Assembly: GCA_045542735.1 (NCBI GenBank)
Contig: JAZQLQ010000018.1
Coordinates: forward strand, 1-64,000
Length of the DNA stretch: 64,000 nt
Direction of reading: 5' to 3'
Source of the DNA: UBA2882 sp045542735
GTDB taxonomy: Bacteria; Bacillota; Clostridia; Lachnospirales; Lachnospiraceae
Shown here: positions 7,814 through 15,475 of the stretch, in pieces
Layout of the letters: the number at the start of each line of letters is the position of its first letter
Position numbering within the stretch: position 1 is the first letter of the stretch
Translations under genes and position numbers: made by a program
The notes under the pieces: model-generated
What the model was told of the DNA's origin: nothing
Seen by the model: only the letters and a program-made list of their open reading frames with translations
Database searches by the model: none

Positions 7814-9121
7814 ATGTTAATTGGTCGTACTTACGAATATGCATATTTTGAAGAGTATATAAAAAGGCCGGGCAGCCAGCTGGTGGTTTTCTATGGGCAA
7901 AAGTTCATGGGGAAGACTGCCTTTTTGCTGGATTTCTGCAAAGACAGGCCTTTTTCTTATTGTCTTGCAAAGCCGGGAAATGAGCAAAGTGCCAAAGAAG
8001 AGTTGGAGGCTGCCGTTTCACGTATTAGTGAAATAGAAAGTGATGACAAAAAAATTTTGATTATTGATGAATTTCAATATTTTTCAAAGGATGAGACCTT
8101 TATGCCGTTCTGTTTGGAGCAGATGGATAAGGACAATTGGCTGATCGTTTTTGTTTCATCTGCCATCAATTGGGTAGAGACTTCCATGGTAAAGACCTTT
8201 GGTAAAAGTGCTGCAAGGATTAGCGGTTTTCATAAATGTAAAGAACTGAAATTTGCAGATATTTGTAAGATATATCCTGATTATCCGGGGACCAATCTGT
8301 TTATTTTATACAGTATCCTCGGAGGAATCCCCGGATTATGGAATTTCCTTGATTTGTCCTTGGATGTAAGAGCCAATATTGAGCAATTTATCTTATCCGA
8401 CCGTTCTTATATGAGACATGCAGGATATTTGTATTGTATGGAAAATCTCCGGGAGAGTGGTGTCTACGATACCATTTTGTCAGCTATGGCACAAGGCAAT
8501 ACCAAGTTAAATGATTTAAATAAAGTGACCGGATATTCCAGAGCCAAAATCAGTGTATACCTAAAGACATTGATGGAGCAGGAACAGATTGAAAAAGTAT
8601 ATGCGGTAGAATGTGACGGGGCAGAAAATGCCAAGAAGGGAATCTATGAGATTAGTAGTTCTTTTACAGATTTCTGGTTTACCTTTATCTATCCCCATGA
8701 AAAAGAGTTGGCATTGCTGACACCGGCAGAATTTTATGACCGTTATATCAAAGAGCATCTGATTCACTATTGTGAGAAATATCTCAAGAAAATTGTAAAA
8801 GAGTACATGGTGATTACCGGTGCAATGCCCCATGTAAGGAAAGCAGTTCCCAGTCGTTTTCCCGGTAAGAAACATGAAATTGATATTGTGTGGAAAAAGG
8901 ATGAACAATATACGGCAGTATGGTGTCCTAAGTTAAAAGCTATGGTTACCTATGATGACTATATGGAATTGCAGGAAGGACTTAAGGAAGCCGGCATAAA
9001 ACTTGCAAATTGTTATGTCGTTTCCTATAAACAATTTGACGAAAAACTGACTTTGGAAGCCAGAATGAAAGAAAGCTTGCATCTTTTGACTTTGGAAGAG
9101 ATTATGCAGGCGTTTGCATAA
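7814..9121 (+). CDS. AAA family ATPase of the ATPase_2/DUF234 type
   Basis: This 435-residue protein starts with a P-loop NTPase (MLIGRTYEYAYFEEY; Walker A YGQKFMGKTAF; Walker B KKILIIDEFQYF). A winged-helix-like segment (LNDLNKVTGYSRAKISVYLK, about 235-255) follows. The C-terminal region resembles DUF234, which in relatives is a PD-(D/E)xK nuclease-like fold. HEIDIVWKKDEQYTAVW keeps the E/D positions, but the expected E-x-K is replaced by VWCPK, so nuclease activity is doubtful. The cellular role of this family is not established. It sits 10 bases after the EAL gene and 12 before topB. Confidence 0.72.
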   Translation: MLIGRTYEYAYFEEYIKRPGSQLVVFYGQKFMGKTAFLLDFCKDRPFSYCLAKPGNEQSAKEELEAAVSRISEIESDDKKILIIDEFQYFSKDETFMPFCLEQMDKDNWLIVFVSSAINWVETSMVKTFGKSAARISGFHKCKELKFADICKIYPDYPGTNLFILYSILGGIPGLWNFLDLSLDVRANIEQFILSDRSYMRHAGYLYCMENLRESGVYDTILSAMAQGNTKLNDLNKVTGYSRAKISVYLKTLMEQEQIEKVYAVECDGAENAKKGIYEISSSFTDFWFTFIYPHEKELALLTPAEFYDRYIKEHLIHYCEKYLKKIVKEYMVITGAMPHVRKAVPSRFPGKKHEIDIVWKKDEQYTAVWCPKLKAMVTYDDYMELQEGLKEAGIKLANCYVVSYKQFDEKLTLEARMKESLHLLTLEEIMQAFA

Positions 9122-9133
9122 AAGGAATAGTAC

Positions 9134-11200
9134 ATGGATAAAAGTTTATTTATCGCGGAAAAACCCAGTGTTGCCAGGGAGTTTGCCAAGGCATTAAAGG
9201 AGCCTATGAAATCCTTTAATGGCTATATGGAGTCCGAGCATGCAGTGGTCACATGGTGTGTGGGTCATCTTGTCACCATGAGTTATCCCGATGCATATGA
9301 TGAAAAACTGAAAAGATGGACCCTTCAGACTTTGCCCTTTTTCCCGCCGGAGGATGTCTTTAAGTATGAAGTCATTGACAGTGTAAAACAACAGTTTAAG
9401 ATTGTCAGTGAATTGTTAAACCGAGATGATGTGAAGAAGATTTACGTCTGTACCGACTCCGGACGGGAAGGAGAATACATATACCGATTGGTGGAGCAGG
9501 AAGCACATGTGGAAGGAAAAGAGAGACGCAGAGTGTGGATTGACTCCCAGACAGAAGAAGAGATTTTGCGTGGTATCAGAGAAGCCAAGGATTTGTCCGA
9601 ATATGACAATCTGAGCGCCTCTGCTTATCTTCGGGCAAAAGAAGATTATTTGATGGGTATTAATTTTTCCAGACTTTTGACTTTGAAATATGGAGATTAT
9701 ATCAAAAATGCCCTTGCCATGGAAAAAAATGCAGTGGTATCTGTTGGACGTGTCATGACCTGTGTCCTTGGCATGGTAGTGGACAGGGAGCGTGAAATCC
9801 GACACTTTGATAAGACGCCTTTTTATCGTGTTGTTGCCGACATGGATTTAGACGGCAGTCGCTTTGAAAGTGAATGGAAGGCGGTTGAAGGATCGGAATA
9901 TTTTGAATCGCCCTTGTTATACAAGGAAAATGGTTTCAAAAAAGAAGAGACGGCCAAGGAACTCATCGAAAAACTGAAACCGCATGATACAATGGTGGTT
10001 TCCAAGGTGGAAAAGAAAAAAGAAAAGAAAAATCCGCCTCTTTTATACAACCTGGCAGAATTGCAAAATGATTGCTCCAGACTTTTCAAAATCAGTCCGG
10101 ATGAGACCTTGCGCATCGCGCAAGAATTGTATGAAAAGAAACTGACCACCTATCCCCGTACAGATGCCAGAGTGTTATCAACGGCGGTTGCAAAGGAAAT
10201 ATATAAAAATATTAAAGGCTTGTGTTCCTATCAACCCATGGCAGAACGTGCCGCATATGTATTAAATGCCAAAACCTATGCAAGTATCGCTAAGACAAAA
10301 TATGTGAATGATAAGCTGATTACCGACCACTATGCCATCATTCCTACAGGACAGGGTCTTGGTGCGTTAAACAGCCTTCATCCCACAGCGGCAAAGGTAT
10401 ATGAGTTAATCTGTGGCAGATTTCTTAGCATATTTTATCCTGCTTCCGAATATGAAAAACTATCCTTGGTATTGCAAAAGGAGAAGGAATCCTTCTTTGC
10501 ATCCTTTAAAGTATTGGTGAATCCCGGTTATCTGGTAGCAACCCAGTACAGTTTTTCAAAGAAGAAAGCGGATGCCGAAAATGCAGATGGGAAAGAAGAC
10601 AACGGTGAAAACCAGGAAGCAGGCATGGATGATGCACTCCGTCTGAAACTTGCGGCATTGAAGAAAGGCTCTGAAATCGCCATTAGCCAGATGAATATCA
10701 AGGAGGGCGAGACTTCACCGCCCAAGCGTTACAATTCGGGTTCACTAATCCTTGCCATGGAAAATGCAGGTCAGTTGATTGAAGATGAGGACTTGCGTGA
10801 GCAGATTAAGGGAAGTGGAATCGGAACTTCCGCCACCAGAGCAGAAATCCTTAAAAAACTGGTTGCCAACGGCTACCTGAATCTGAATAAAAAGACACAG
10901 ATCATTACGCCGGCGTGTCTGGGTGAAGTGATATACGAAGTGGTAAATTGTTCCATTAAATCCATGCTGGACCCCAAACTTACCGCAAGTTGGGAAAAAG
11001 GTTTGACAATGGTAGCAGATGGGGATATCACTTCGGAAGAATATATGGTAAAATTAAAGGGATTTATCTCACGACGTACAGATTATGTGAAACAAACGGA
11101 CAGTCGTGGATATCTCAACCAATGTATGTCTTATGTGCGAAGCAATTATACGGATATGGGCAAGAAAAAGAGCAGCAAAGCAAAAACTGCCACGAAATAA
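9134..11200 (+). CDS. topB: DNA topoisomerase III (type IA)
   Basis: Cuts one DNA strand through a 5'-phosphotyrosine and passes another, helping to resolve hemicatenanes. The 688 residues begin with the Toprim domain (FIAEKPSVAREFAKAL with the catalytic Glu; TDSGREGEYI with metal ligands). The active-site tyrosine lies in KLTTYPRTDARVL. The C-terminus is a short basic tail (KKKSSKAKTATK) with no zinc ribbons, unlike TopA. A stretch near 470-500 is acidic and rich in D/E/N/G. Such enzymes also occur on conjugative elements, but the metabolic neighbours argue for a chromosomal copy. Confidence 0.93.
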   Translation: MDKSLFIAEKPSVAREFAKALKEPMKSFNGYMESEHAVVTWCVGHLVTMSYPDAYDEKLKRWTLQTLPFFPPEDVFKYEVIDSVKQQFKIVSELLNRDDVKKIYVCTDSGREGEYIYRLVEQEAHVEGKERRRVWIDSQTEEEILRGIREAKDLSEYDNLSASAYLRAKEDYLMGINFSRLLTLKYGDYIKNALAMEKNAVVSVGRVMTCVLGMVVDREREIRHFDKTPFYRVVADMDLDGSRFESEWKAVEGSEYFESPLLYKENGFKKEETAKELIEKLKPHDTMVVSKVEKKKEKKNPPLLYNLAELQNDCSRLFKISPDETLRIAQELYEKKLTTYPRTDARVLSTAVAKEIYKNIKGLCSYQPMAERAAYVLNAKTYASIAKTKYVNDKLITDHYAIIPTGQGLGALNSLHPTAAKVYELICGRFLSIFYPASEYEKLSLVLQKEKESFFASFKVLVNPGYLVATQYSFSKKKADAENADGKEDNGENQEAGMDDALRLKLAALKKGSEIAISQMNIKEGETSPPKRYNSGSLILAMENAGQLIEDEDLREQIKGSGIGTSATRAEILKKLVANGYLNLNKKTQIITPACLGEVIYEVVNCSIKSMLDPKLTASWEKGLTMVADGDITSEEYMVKLKGFISRRTDYVKQTDSRGYLNQCMSYVRSNYTDMGKKKSSKAKTATK

Positions 11201-11270
11201 TACTTACCACGAAGTAAAAAATGTCGCATAAGAAATAGAAATAAGTTTAAAAGAAAAGGGAGAAACGCCT

Positions 11271-11939
11271 ATGTTAGAAATGTTTAGAACCGACAATTAT
11301 TTTGATGTTACCAAGACATTAGCACAGTATATGTTTGACGGTATCGAGTATCCTTGGGAAGTATTACCCCGTATCGAAGCGTTCATTCTCCAGTTGGGTC
11401 CCATGCTTCCGGCTGATGAATATGAGCAGGTAAAAGAAAATGTATGGATTGCAAAAAGTGCAACCGTGGCAGAAACTGCCAGCATTACAGGTCCTTGTAT
11501 TATTGACTCCAATGCACAGATCAGACATTGTGCATTTATCCGTGGCAATGCCATCATCGGAAAAGGTGCGGTAGTAGGTAACTCCTGTGAGATCAAAAAC
11601 AGTATTTTATTTGATGAAGTGGAAGCGCCTCATTACAACTATGTAGGTGACAGTATTTTGGGATACAAATCTCATCTTGGTGCAGGTGCCATTACATCCA
11701 ATATCAAAAATGACAAAAAGAACGTAATTGTAAAATTCCCTCTTGGCGAACTTGAGACAGGACTTCGCAAAATGGGAGCCTTGGTTGGTGACGGCGTACA
11801 GGTTGGTTGCAACACTGTATTAAACCCCGGAACAGTAATTGGCAAAAACACCCGTATTTATCCCTTAAATTCTGTACGTGGATGGATTGATGAGAATTCC
11901 ATTTACAAAAAAGAAGGCAATGTAAGCGATATTATTTAA
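11271..11939 (+). CDS. Hexapeptide-repeat (left-handed beta-helix) acyltransferase/GlmU-C-like protein
   Basis: A 222-residue protein. A short helical N-terminus (residues 1-55) is followed by imperfect hexapeptide repeats (IWIAKSATVAETASITGPCI through PGTVIGKNTRIYP), the left-handed beta-helix of GlmU, LpxA and serine acetyltransferases. GAGAITSNIKNDKKNV resembles the GlmU C-terminal catalytic segment (N-Y-D-G-x-x-K), partly altered. There is no nucleotidyltransferase domain. Database entries often call such proteins UDP-GlcNAc pyrophosphorylase-like; that name over-reads the fold. AAAGGGAG lies before the ATG. A 70-base gap separates it from topB. Confidence 0.72.
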   Translation: MLEMFRTDNYFDVTKTLAQYMFDGIEYPWEVLPRIEAFILQLGPMLPADEYEQVKENVWIAKSATVAETASITGPCIIDSNAQIRHCAFIRGNAIIGKGAVVGNSCEIKNSILFDEVEAPHYNYVGDSILGYKSHLGAGAITSNIKNDKKNVIVKFPLGELETGLRKMGALVGDGVQVGCNTVLNPGTVIGKNTRIYPLNSVRGWIDENSIYKKEGNVSDII

Positions 11940-11942
11940 ATT

Positions 11943-12018
11943 TTTGACTCTATTCTTCATAAATGACTGGATTTTTTACGGGAAATATGAGAGAATAGCA
12001 AAGGTGAGTCTAACAAAA
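11943..12018 (+). other. Long interrupted inverted repeat before the NifU-like gene
   Basis: GACTCTATTCT (11946-11956) can pair with AGAATA (11992-11997) and, after a bulge, GAGTC (12006-12010). The loop includes a T6 run. It could be the leader fold of the downstream pair or a weak terminator for the upstream gene. I could not settle on a promoter in this gap. Confidence 0.3.
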
Positions 12019-12070
12019 TATGACATTATTTTGTTACGATATATTTCTACAAATTGAAAGGAGATTTCAC

Positions 12071-12763
12071 ATGATTTATTCAAGAGAAGTGGAAGAAATG
12101 ACTTGTGTAGCACAGGGCGTTCATCATGGCTGTGCTCCAATCCCAGAAGAAGCAAAATGGGTTCAGGCTAAAAAAGTGGAAGATATTTCCGGTTTAACAC
12201 ACGGTGTTGGCTGGTGTGCTCCTCAGCAGGGTGCCTGCAAATTAACCCTGAATGTAAAAGAAGGTATCATCCAGGAAGCATTGGTTGAGACAATCGGTTG
12301 CTCCGGTATGACACACTCAGCTGCTATGGCATCTGAAATTTTACCCGGATTAACTGTTATGGAAGCATTAAACACAGACTTAGTTTGTGATGCTATCAAT
12401 ACAGCAATGAGAGAGTTATTCTTACAGATCGTTTACGGTCGTACACAGTCTGCTTTCTCCGAAGACGGTCTGCCCGTAGGTGCAGGTCTTGAAGACTTAG
12501 GAAAAGGTTTAAGAAGCCAGGTTGGTACAATGTACGGTACTCTTGCAAAAGGTCCTCGTTATCTTGAGATGGCAGAAGGTTATGTAACAGGTATCGCTTT
12601 AGATGCTGATGATCAGATCATTGGTTACAAATTCGTAAGCCTTGGCAAGATGACAGACTTCATCAAAAAAGGTGATGATCCTAACACAGCTTATGAAAAA
12701 GCTTGCGGTCAGTATGGTCGTGTAGATGACGCTGTAAAGATCATCGACCCCAGTGTAGAATAA
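12071..12763 (+). CDS. NifU/IscU-like scaffold-related protein, partner of the GGGtGRT protein
   Basis: The ATG at 12071 is chosen because GAAAGGAG (12056-12063) precedes it; the protein is then 230 residues. Residues 45-100 resemble the IscU/NifU N-terminal fold: GVGWCAPQQGACKLTLNV followed by ETIGCSGMTHSAAMASE and LPGLTVMEALN, echoing the IscU pattern GAPxCG / GCxxAxASSS / KGKTxxEA. Cysteines 49, 56, 77 and 106 could bind an Fe-S cluster, but their spacing differs from IscU. The region after 125 is not IscU-like. It uses favoured GGT/GCT/CGT codons as ilvC does, suggesting high expression. The next gene starts 16 bases later. Biochemical role unknown. Confidence 0.7.
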   Translation: MIYSREVEEMTCVAQGVHHGCAPIPEEAKWVQAKKVEDISGLTHGVGWCAPQQGACKLTLNVKEGIIQEALVETIGCSGMTHSAAMASEILPGLTVMEALNTDLVCDAINTAMRELFLQIVYGRTQSAFSEDGLPVGAGLEDLGKGLRSQVGTMYGTLAKGPRYLEMAEGYVTGIALDADDQIIGYKFVSLGKMTDFIKKGDDPNTAYEKACGQYGRVDDAVKIIDPSVE

Positions 12764-12779
12764 GAAGGAGGACAGAAGA

Positions 12780-13790
12780 ATGGCTTTATTTGAATCATAT
12801 GAAAGACGTATTGACAAGATCAATGGCGTATTAAATAGCTATGGTATTGCTTCCTTAGAAGAAGCTGAAAAAATTACAAAAGATGCTGGATTAGAAGTAT
12901 ATGACCAGATCAAAAAGATCCAGCCTATCTGTTTTGAAAACGCTTGCTGGGCTTACATCGTAGGTGCTGCAATCGCAATCAAAAAAGACTGCAGAAAAGC
13001 TGCTGATGCTGCTGCAGCAATCGGTGAAGGTCTTCAGGCTTTCTGTATCCCCGGTTCCGTTGCTGATACCCGTAAAGTAGGTTTAGGCCATGGTAACTTA
13101 GGTAAAATGTTATTAGAGGAAGAAACAGAATGTTTCGCATTCTTAGCAGGTCATGAGTCCTTCGCAGCAGCTGAAGGTGCTATCGGTATCGCTGAGAAAG
13201 CTAACAAAGTACGTCAGAAACCTTTACGCGTTATCTTAAACGGTTTAGGAAAAGACGCAGCTTTAATCATTTCCCGTATCAACGGTTTCACATTCGTTGA
13301 GACAGAATATGATCCTTATACAAACGAAGTTAAAGAAGTATACAGAAAAGCATACTCCGAAGGTCTTCGTGCACAGGTTAACTGCTATGGTGCAAACTCC
13401 GTACCCGAAGGTGTTGCAATCATGTGGAAAGAGAACGTAGACGTATCCATCACAGGTAACTCTACTAACCCTACAAGATTCCAGCATCCTGTAGCAGGTA
13501 CTTACAAGAAAGAAAGAACAGAAGCAGGAAAGAAATACTTCTCCGTAGCTTCCGGTGGTGGTACAGGTCGTACACTTCATCCCGACAACATGGCTGCAGG
13601 TCCTGCATCCTACGGTATGACAGATACATTAGGCCGTATGCACTCTGACGCTCAGTTCGCAGGTTCTTCTTCCGTACCCGCTCACGTAGAAATGATGGGT
13701 CTTATCGGTGCTGGTAACAACCCTATGGTTGGTATGACAGTAGCTGTAGCTGTAGCTATCCAGGAAGCAGCAGACGCTGGCAAATTCTAA
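12780..13790 (+). CDS. GGGtGRT-family protein of unknown function
   Basis: A 336-residue cytoplasmic protein with the eponymous glycine-rich motif SVASGGGTGRTLHPDN (about 257-272). Other notable stretches are an alanine-rich helix (KAADAAAAIGEGLQAFC), HGNLGKMLLEEETECFAFLAGHES in two adjacent halves, VILNGLGKDAALIISRINGF, and the C-terminal ENMMGLIGAGNNPMVGMTV-like segment. The family is known in anaerobes but, to my knowledge, has no assigned reaction. Glycine loops suggest phosphate or nucleotide binding; that is inference. AGAAGGAGG precedes the ATG. The gene is strongly codon-biased and ends in its own terminator, so the pair forms a compact two-gene unit. Confidence 0.82.
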   Translation: MALFESYERRIDKINGVLNSYGIASLEEAEKITKDAGLEVYDQIKKIQPICFENACWAYIVGAAIAIKKDCRKAADAAAAIGEGLQAFCIPGSVADTRKVGLGHGNLGKMLLEEETECFAFLAGHESFAAAEGAIGIAEKANKVRQKPLRVILNGLGKDAALIISRINGFTFVETEYDPYTNEVKEVYRKAYSEGLRAQVNCYGANSVPEGVAIMWKENVDVSITGNSTNPTRFQHPVAGTYKKERTEAGKKYFSVASGGGTGRTLHPDNMAAGPASYGMTDTLGRMHSDAQFAGSSSVPAHVEMMGLIGAGNNPMVGMTVAVAVAIQEAADAGKF

Positions 13791-13862
13791 GTTGAAAGCA
13801 ACTTGACGAAAGCAGTTTGCTGAAAGCGAGCCGAATGGCGAAGCTTAAATATGATTTTATGA

Positions 13863-13893
13863 GCTCCCCGACTTAGGTCGGGGAGCTTTTTGT
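13863..13893 (+). terminator. Intrinsic terminator of the NifU-like/GGGtGRT unit
   Basis: A 10-bp GC-rich perfect stem GCTCCCCGAC (13863-13872) and GTCGGGGAGC (13877-13886) with loop TTAG is followed by TTTTTGTT. Confidence 0.92.
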
Positions 13894-14327
13894 TATGAAT
13901 GGCTGTTGTGTGGTAGTATTTTTGTTCGATTTCTTCTAAAACTTTTTTGGAGCGTCGTTATGTAGAAAAAACTTGTCCCTGAAACCTGGAATTCTACATT
14001 ATCGTCTGTTTTGAGGGTTTTAGAAGAAAAATATAGAATTATGTAAACTAAACTAAGATTTTATTAGGCGTTTTGAGTAAATTATTCTACATAAAACTAA
14101 GAAAATGGAATGTTTAGAAGAAAACGAAGAGCAAAACGTTGGATTTTTCTGAATTTTTCTACATATATGGTCGGATAGATGGATTTTAGAAGAAAAAAGG
14201 TCGACAGACGATGTCTAAAACACAAATGTATGGTATTTCTCACTTTCTGTTGTGTTTGAAAGGGGGATATGGTTAAATTAAGACAATGAGATAATAAGCA
14301 AGCATTCCTAAACTGTGGGGAAATAAT
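13894..14327. repeat. Gene-free AT-rich stretch with four degenerate ~45-bp repeats
   Basis: This gene-free stretch carries four units of the form TTCTACAT, 19-24 bases, then TTTTAGAAGAAAA. Three are direct: 13992-14031, 14085-14124 and 14157-14197. One is inverted: TTCTTCTAAAA at 13931-13941 with ATGTAGAAAAA at 13960-13970. The boxes are well kept and the middles are not. Unit starts are not evenly spaced, so this is not a CRISPR array. It may be a dispersed intergenic element or a cluster of protein-binding sites. From 14198 to 14327 I see only a weak leader for the next gene. Confidence 0.6.
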
Positions 14328-14867
14328 ATGAAAGACCAAAACAAAAATGCTGTTTCTATCATAGGTGGTGCAGATGGACCTACAAGTGTTTATCTTGCCG
14401 GAAGAACAGGTAAGAAGCCTTTAAAGATAAGGATATGGAATTATATATACAAATGCAGGGGAAGACGGGCGGCAAAGCGGATTGTTGCAGGTTCACACAC
14501 TCTTACAGAGGTGATTGCATATGCAAAAGATACATATCATGCAAGTGAGTGTGATACAACGAAGCGTAAATATGTAGAGTCACAAAGAGATTTGAATGAA
14601 CACATTATTAGGATGACGAAAACAACGGATCAGGAAATTACCATGGATTTTCATGTATATGAAATTAAAGTTGGTGATGGTGTATTGGATATAGAAGTGG
14701 ATTATATTTGGGAAATTTTTGGTGTGTCCTATAGCGGAAGTAAAAAAGTAGTCAAGAAATTGAAGAAAATAGCGCAGGATTTGTATATTTACTATGGTGT
14801 TACCGAGGAGGATATAAAAAATGAGTCAGAGAGACATTCTTCATTGTTGGCGATTTTAAGTACATAG
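14328..14867 (+). CDS. Hypothetical protein with an isolated OadB-like motif at its N-terminus
   Basis: Residues 9-25 read VSIIGGADGPTSVYLAGR, matching the conserved GGADGPT segment of the beta subunits of Na+-pumping decarboxylases (OadB/GcdB/MmdB). The rest (179 residues in all) is soluble, basic at first (KIRIWNYIYKCRGRRAAKRIV), then alpha/beta with FHVYEIKVGDGVLDIEVDYI, and has no transmembrane helices, so it cannot be a decarboxylase subunit. Automated annotation would probably mislabel it. Similar short proteins with this N-terminal motif occur in Lachnospiraceae by my recollection; their role is unknown. TGTGGGGAAATAAT is a weak ribosome site. Confidence 0.7.
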   Translation: MKDQNKNAVSIIGGADGPTSVYLAGRTGKKPLKIRIWNYIYKCRGRRAAKRIVAGSHTLTEVIAYAKDTYHASECDTTKRKYVESQRDLNEHIIRMTKTTDQEITMDFHVYEIKVGDGVLDIEVDYIWEIFGVSYSGSKKVVKKLKKIAQDLYIYYGVTEEDIKNESERHSSLLAILST

Positions 14868-14888
14868 TTTTAAAAGGAAAGAACGACT

Positions 14889-14996
14889 ATGAAAGAAACT
14901 TTACAGGATTTAAAAACCAGACGCAGTTGTAGAAATTATCAGTCTACACAGATAAAGGATGAGGAACCGATAAAGTTTATTTCCCGGAGTTTTTAG
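14889..14996 (+). pseudogene. N-terminal remnant of a nitroreductase
   Basis: The 35 codons begin MKETLQDLKTRRSCRNYQ and continue with QIKDEE, the characteristic start of FMN-dependent nitroreductases (R-R-S-x-R-x-Y, the FMN phosphate-binding arginines). It then breaks into FISRSF and stops, with no continuation in any frame before the next promoter at 15004. AAAGGAAAG precedes the ATG, so translation of the fragment may persist. A full enzyme is about 170-200 residues, so roughly 80% is gone. Confidence 0.7.
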
Positions 14997-15003
14997 AAAG
15001 ATA

Positions 15004-15032
15004 TTGTCATATTTTGCAAAATGTGCTACTAT
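15004..15032 (+). promoter_or_regulatory. Sigma-A promoter of the small membrane protein gene
   Basis: TTGTCA (15004-15009), 17-base spacer, TACTAT (15027-15032), followed by GGAAGGAGG and the ATG at 15066. Confidence 0.7.
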
Positions 15033-15065
15033 TTTTGTAGTTTTTTAGGGGAAGGAGGATGAATC

Positions 15066-15332
15066 ATGGATAAGAAAACGACAGGTATTGTTGCTTATAT
15101 TACATGGATTGGATGGATTGTTGCTTTCTGTGCAGGAGATAAAGAGGGCGCTAAATTTCATATCAATCAGGTATTAGTTATCTATTTGTTCGCTTTGTTA
15201 GGATTAATTCCCTGCATAGGCTGGATTTGGGAGATTTTTATTTTGGTTTGCTGGATCATGGGCTTAATCGCAGCTATCAATGAAGAAGAGAAAGAAGTTC
15301 CCTTGATTGGTAAAATCCGCATTTTAAAATAA
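15066..15332 (+). CDS. Small membrane protein, DUF4870/Tic20-like
   Basis: An 88-residue protein with two to three hydrophobic helices: GIVAYITWIGWIVAFCAG, then a soluble turn DKEGAKFHINQ, then VLVIYLFALLGLIPCIGWIW and a third helix. The K-F-H-x-N-Q motif between helices is typical of DUF4870 (Tic20-like) membrane proteins, of unknown function in bacteria. GGAAGGAGG lies 7 bases before the ATG. The gene has its own promoter and terminator and is therefore monocistronic. Confidence 0.75.
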   Translation: MDKKTTGIVAYITWIGWIVAFCAGDKEGAKFHINQVLVIYLFALLGLIPCIGWIWEIFILVCWIMGLIAAINEEEKEVPLIGKIRILK

Positions 15333-15356
15333 TTAAGCATCAAGTATAAAGATATA

Positions 15357-15396
15357 AACCATTCTGATTTTGTATGAGGTCAGAATGGTTTTTTCT
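15357..15396 (+). terminator. Intrinsic terminator after the DUF4870-like gene
   Basis: AACCATTCTGA (15357-15367) pairs with TCAGAATGGTT (15380-15390), then TTTTCTTTTG. Confidence 0.85.
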
Positions 15397-15400
15397 TTTG

Positions 15401-15429
15401 TTGTGATTATTGCGAAATAATGCTATAAT
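15401..15429 (+). promoter_or_regulatory. Sigma-A promoter of metH
   Basis: TTGTGA (15401-15406), 17-base spacer, perfect TATAAT (15424-15429). The predicted leader is only about 40 bases, too short for a SAM, cobalamin or T-box element. Confidence 0.75.
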
Positions 15430-15475
15430 ATTTACCGTATATGTTTTTGTGAGAAAACGACAATGAGGAGCAATT

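Noticed and set aside
9134..11200. topB as a sign of an integrative conjugative element
   Set aside because: No relaxase, integrase, T4SS genes or attachment repeats; neighbours are core metabolic genes.
11271..11939. Full GlmU
   Set aside because: Only the beta-helix part is present; the uridylyltransferase domain is absent.
13930..14197. CRISPR array
   Set aside because: Repeats are bipartite, degenerate, unevenly spaced, one inverted, and there are no cas genes.
15430..15475. SAM, cobalamin or T-box riboswitch before metH
   Set aside because: The leader is too short and has none of the conserved elements (no T-box sequence, no B12 box).
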